DNA from: Bacteroidota bacterium
Lineage (GTDB): Bacteria > Bacteroidota > Bacteroidia > CAIKAF01
Assembly: GCA_016866335.1 (NCBI GenBank)
Contig: VGMT01000013.1
Location: forward strand, 1-64,000
Direction of reading: 5' to 3'
Length of the DNA stretch: 64,000 nt
The notes below the pieces were generated by a model, which saw only the letters and a program-made list of their open reading frames with translations, made no database searches and was not told the origin of the DNA. The translations under genes were made by a program, and so were the position numbers. Numbering within the stretch: position 1 is the stretch's first letter; the number at the start of each line of letters is the position of its first letter. Below are positions 62,142 to 64,000 of this stretch, piece after piece.

Positions 62142-63676
62142 TTGAAAGCACATCTTTCATATTTACGGAAAACCTTCCAAGGAAATCCCAAGCTGAACGA
62201 CTTAAAATCCGGTTTGCTTGTGGCCTTAATGGCCTTGCCCCTAAGCCTTGAAATCGCCAAAGCCAGCGGATTTCCGCCGGCATTAGGCATCGTTTCGGCT
62301 ATTGTTGGGGGCTTGTTTACCGGTATTGCCGGCGGTTCTGCCATCACCATTAAGGGCCCTGCCGCTGGTCTTATTACCATCGTTTCAGCTGCTTTGCCGG
62401 CTTTCGATAATTCACTTGGAACTTTGCGGCCATTTTATGCATCAAAGCTGTTTTTCAATTTGTACTTGGCCGTTTGAAACTTGGGGCATTAAGCAGCGTT
62501 TTCCCAAACTCTGTGGTGCATGGCATGTTGGCTTCTATTGGCTTGATAATTATTGCCAAGCAAATACCTGTGTTGTTGGGCGACGACCCTCGGCTTTACG
62601 CTGGAAAAAGTCCAATCCCTATGTTTTTAGAAATTCCTGCGTACTTCAAAGAAGCCAATCCTACCATTGCAGGTATAGGACTGGTTTCCTTGGTTCTTTT
62701 GTTCATTTTAAGCAATGTTCGCGGGAAACTATTTAAAACCATCCCGCCAGCCTTAATTGTAATTACGGCAACCATTGGTCTAAGCATCTTAACACCCAGG
62801 CCCCTAGTTTTGCCTTAGTACAGATTGGAGATTGGACTTCGCTGTTGCAGCTTAAGCCTGATTTTTCTAAGATCGGAACCCTTGTGTTTTGGAAGTTTGT
62901 ACTCTTATTCCTATTTGTAAGCTCACTCGAATCGCTGCTAACCGTAAAAGCCTTTGACAACGTAAAAACGGGAGCCGCAAAGGCCAACAGCAACAAAGAC
63001 CTAGAGGCCTAGGGGATTGGCAATTTTATTTTAGGCCTTACAGGTGGCCTTCCCATCATTTCGGAAGTAGTTCGTACCACCGCTAACGTCGGTTTTGGAG
63101 GAAAAACAGCCTGGGCCAATTTTTTTCATGGCTTTTCTGCTTATTTTCATGGTAATCTTGATTCCCGTCATTGAATGGATTCCAAATGCCGCTCTAGCCG
63201 CTTTGTTGATTTTTGCCGGTTTTAGGCTGACTTCACCCAAACAGTATTTTCATAGATACCAAATAGGCAAAGAACAACTTGCTTTATTTTTAGTAACCAT
63301 TGTGGTTACCTTGGCCAGCGACTTGCTGATGGGAGTTCTTGCGGGTATAATTCTAAAGTTTGTCCTGCATTTATTTCAGGGAGTAAAACCCGCTCAGTTT
63401 TTTCAAACCCACGTTCAAGTAGCCCCTAACAACAAACAAAACCTGTTGATACTTGGGCCCTGCGTATTTAGCTCTATTTTATTTTATCAAAGAGTGTTTA
63501 ACCAGGCTAAAACCGCTGGTATCGGGCAATTAGACTTTAGCCTATGCCCCTTTATTGACCATTCCTTTATGAGTTTCCTTCAACAATACCAAGCTGAATC
63601 TGGATTGGAGCTGAAAGGGCTCACAGAATTAAAGCCGTTTTCAAAGCATCCCTTGGCCGCGCGACGTCTGGATTAA
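62142..63676 (+). pseudogene. SulP family anion transporter, degraded
   Basis: Remnant of a SulP/SLC26 permease in three frames. Frame 1 (62142-62473) gives PLSLEIAKASGFPPALGIV and GGSAITIKGPAAGLITIV. A frameshift near 62470 leads to GRLKLGALSSVFPNSVVHGM. A second near 62800 leads to LVQIGDWTSLLQLKPDFSKIG and FVSSLESLLTVKAFDNV. A TAG at about 63010 interrupts NKDLEA-GIGNFILGL, and a third shift near 63125 (after WANFFHG) leads to MVILIPVIEWIPNAALAALL and a STAS-like tail. Three frameshifts plus a nonsense codon argue for real decay, not one sequencing error. Starts soon after gldC. Confidence 0.88.
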
Positions 63677-63936
63677 AATTAACACAATTGCCTTTCCCCC
63701 TTTTCACAACACGCTAAGGGTGCTTCCTTTTTTAAAATAAATCGGATGCTCAGACCAATGCCAAGCAACCCCAACTGCAAGGTTCACCATCTGTAGCAAC
63801 CTCCACAAAATCGGTTTCAATGGTGTTTCTAAAAGCCAAACCCTACTGCTGAGCCTCAAATAAATCATCAAAATTCAAGCCTCAAAATCCCAAATTCGCC
63901 ACCAAAACGCCTACTTTTATTGAAATATTCGTTCCC
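63677..63936. other. Spacer with no recognised feature
   Basis: 260 bp between the SulP pseudogene and the next gene. No ORF of family-like sequence, no TAnnTTTG box, and no copy of the GC-rich hairpin element was seen. It may hold further decayed sequence. Confidence 0.5.
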
Positions 63937-64000
63937 ATGAAAAAATGGTTCTTGCTGTTTTGCGGCTTCCCTTCCTTGACCCTCTTGGCTCAAAATGTGG
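63937..64000 (+). CDS. Start of an exported protein (cut by window edge)
   Basis: ATG at 63937 opens MKKWFLLFCGFPSLTLLAQNV, a clear signal peptide with cleavage expected after LLAQ. Only 21 residues are visible, so the product cannot be named. TACTTTTA, one mismatch from the -7 box, lies 21 nt upstream. Confidence 0.65.
   Translation, partial: MKKWFLLFCGFPSLTLLAQNV

Noticed and set aside
63740-63860. Minus-strand peptide ETDFVEVATDGEP in the last spacer
   Set aside because: Short, without a start, flanked by stops, and matched to no family with confidence.

Overview
The window is chromosomal DNA of a Bacteroidota bacterium, most likely in or near the Flavobacteriia. The evidence is gliding genes gldB and gldC, type IX secretion (T9SS) sorting domains on three proteins, the DUF4295 and DUF5683 families, a bacillithiol enzyme (BshC), mevalonate-pathway genes, and many TAnnTTTG promoter boxes of the Bacteroidota type. 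No phage, insertion sequence, CRISPR array or rRNA was seen. There is one tRNA, tRNA-Leu(GAG).

Layout. 1-332: start of gyrB (minus strand). 688-9440: a compact minus-strand run of a 61-residue membrane peptide, mutL, two rhomboid proteases and the biotin operon bioB-bioF-bioD-bioA, ending in a divergent ketoacyl-synthase-like gene. 9442-12399: parA-parB-DUF5683-dapB. 12555-14367 (plus): a DoxX-like protein, a PiT-like transporter and tRNA-Leu. 14681-21377 (minus): rpmG-DUF4295-ftsY-rimO-bshC, a membrane protein of unknown function and an aldo/keto reductase. 21500-31645 (plus): OmpH, an M1 peptidase, ccmE-ccmF, a DUF2520 protein, aldehyde dehydrogenase, rsmE and dgt. 31673-45145 (minus): a TonB receptor with a His-rich DUF4625 lipoprotein, then lgt-suhB-nfeD-lepB-wbqC, mtaB, an alpha/beta hydrolase and a T9SS BNR-repeat protein. 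45344-53901: an MFS transporter, a biotinyl carrier with mvaD and mvk (minus), an RlmI-like methyltransferase, a MATE pump, an envelope protein and a YceI lipoprotein. 54124-62098: ssb, an M1 peptidase and an SprB-repeat protein (both with T9SS signals), a beta-barrel protein and gldB-gldC. 62142-63676: a SulP transporter pseudogene. 63937-64000: the start of another exported protein.

The most unusual content lies between the genes. Six copies of a GC-rich element of about 145 bp (483-632, 14453-14606, 29200-29341, 29447-29591, 46587-46732, 54760-54906) share end boxes and an invariant core GCTCC-N4-GTCGC. Each copy also has long inverted-repeat arms whose sequence differs from copy to copy while base pairing is kept. 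Two copies form a head-to-head pair between aldehyde dehydrogenase and rsmE. I do not recognise this family. Other unexplained structure: a nested palindrome upstream of ssb, two facing tandem arrays at 59.6-60.0 kb sharing an 18-bp motif, and TAnnTTTG boxes only 3-7 nt before the start codon of eight genes, which predicts leaderless transcripts.
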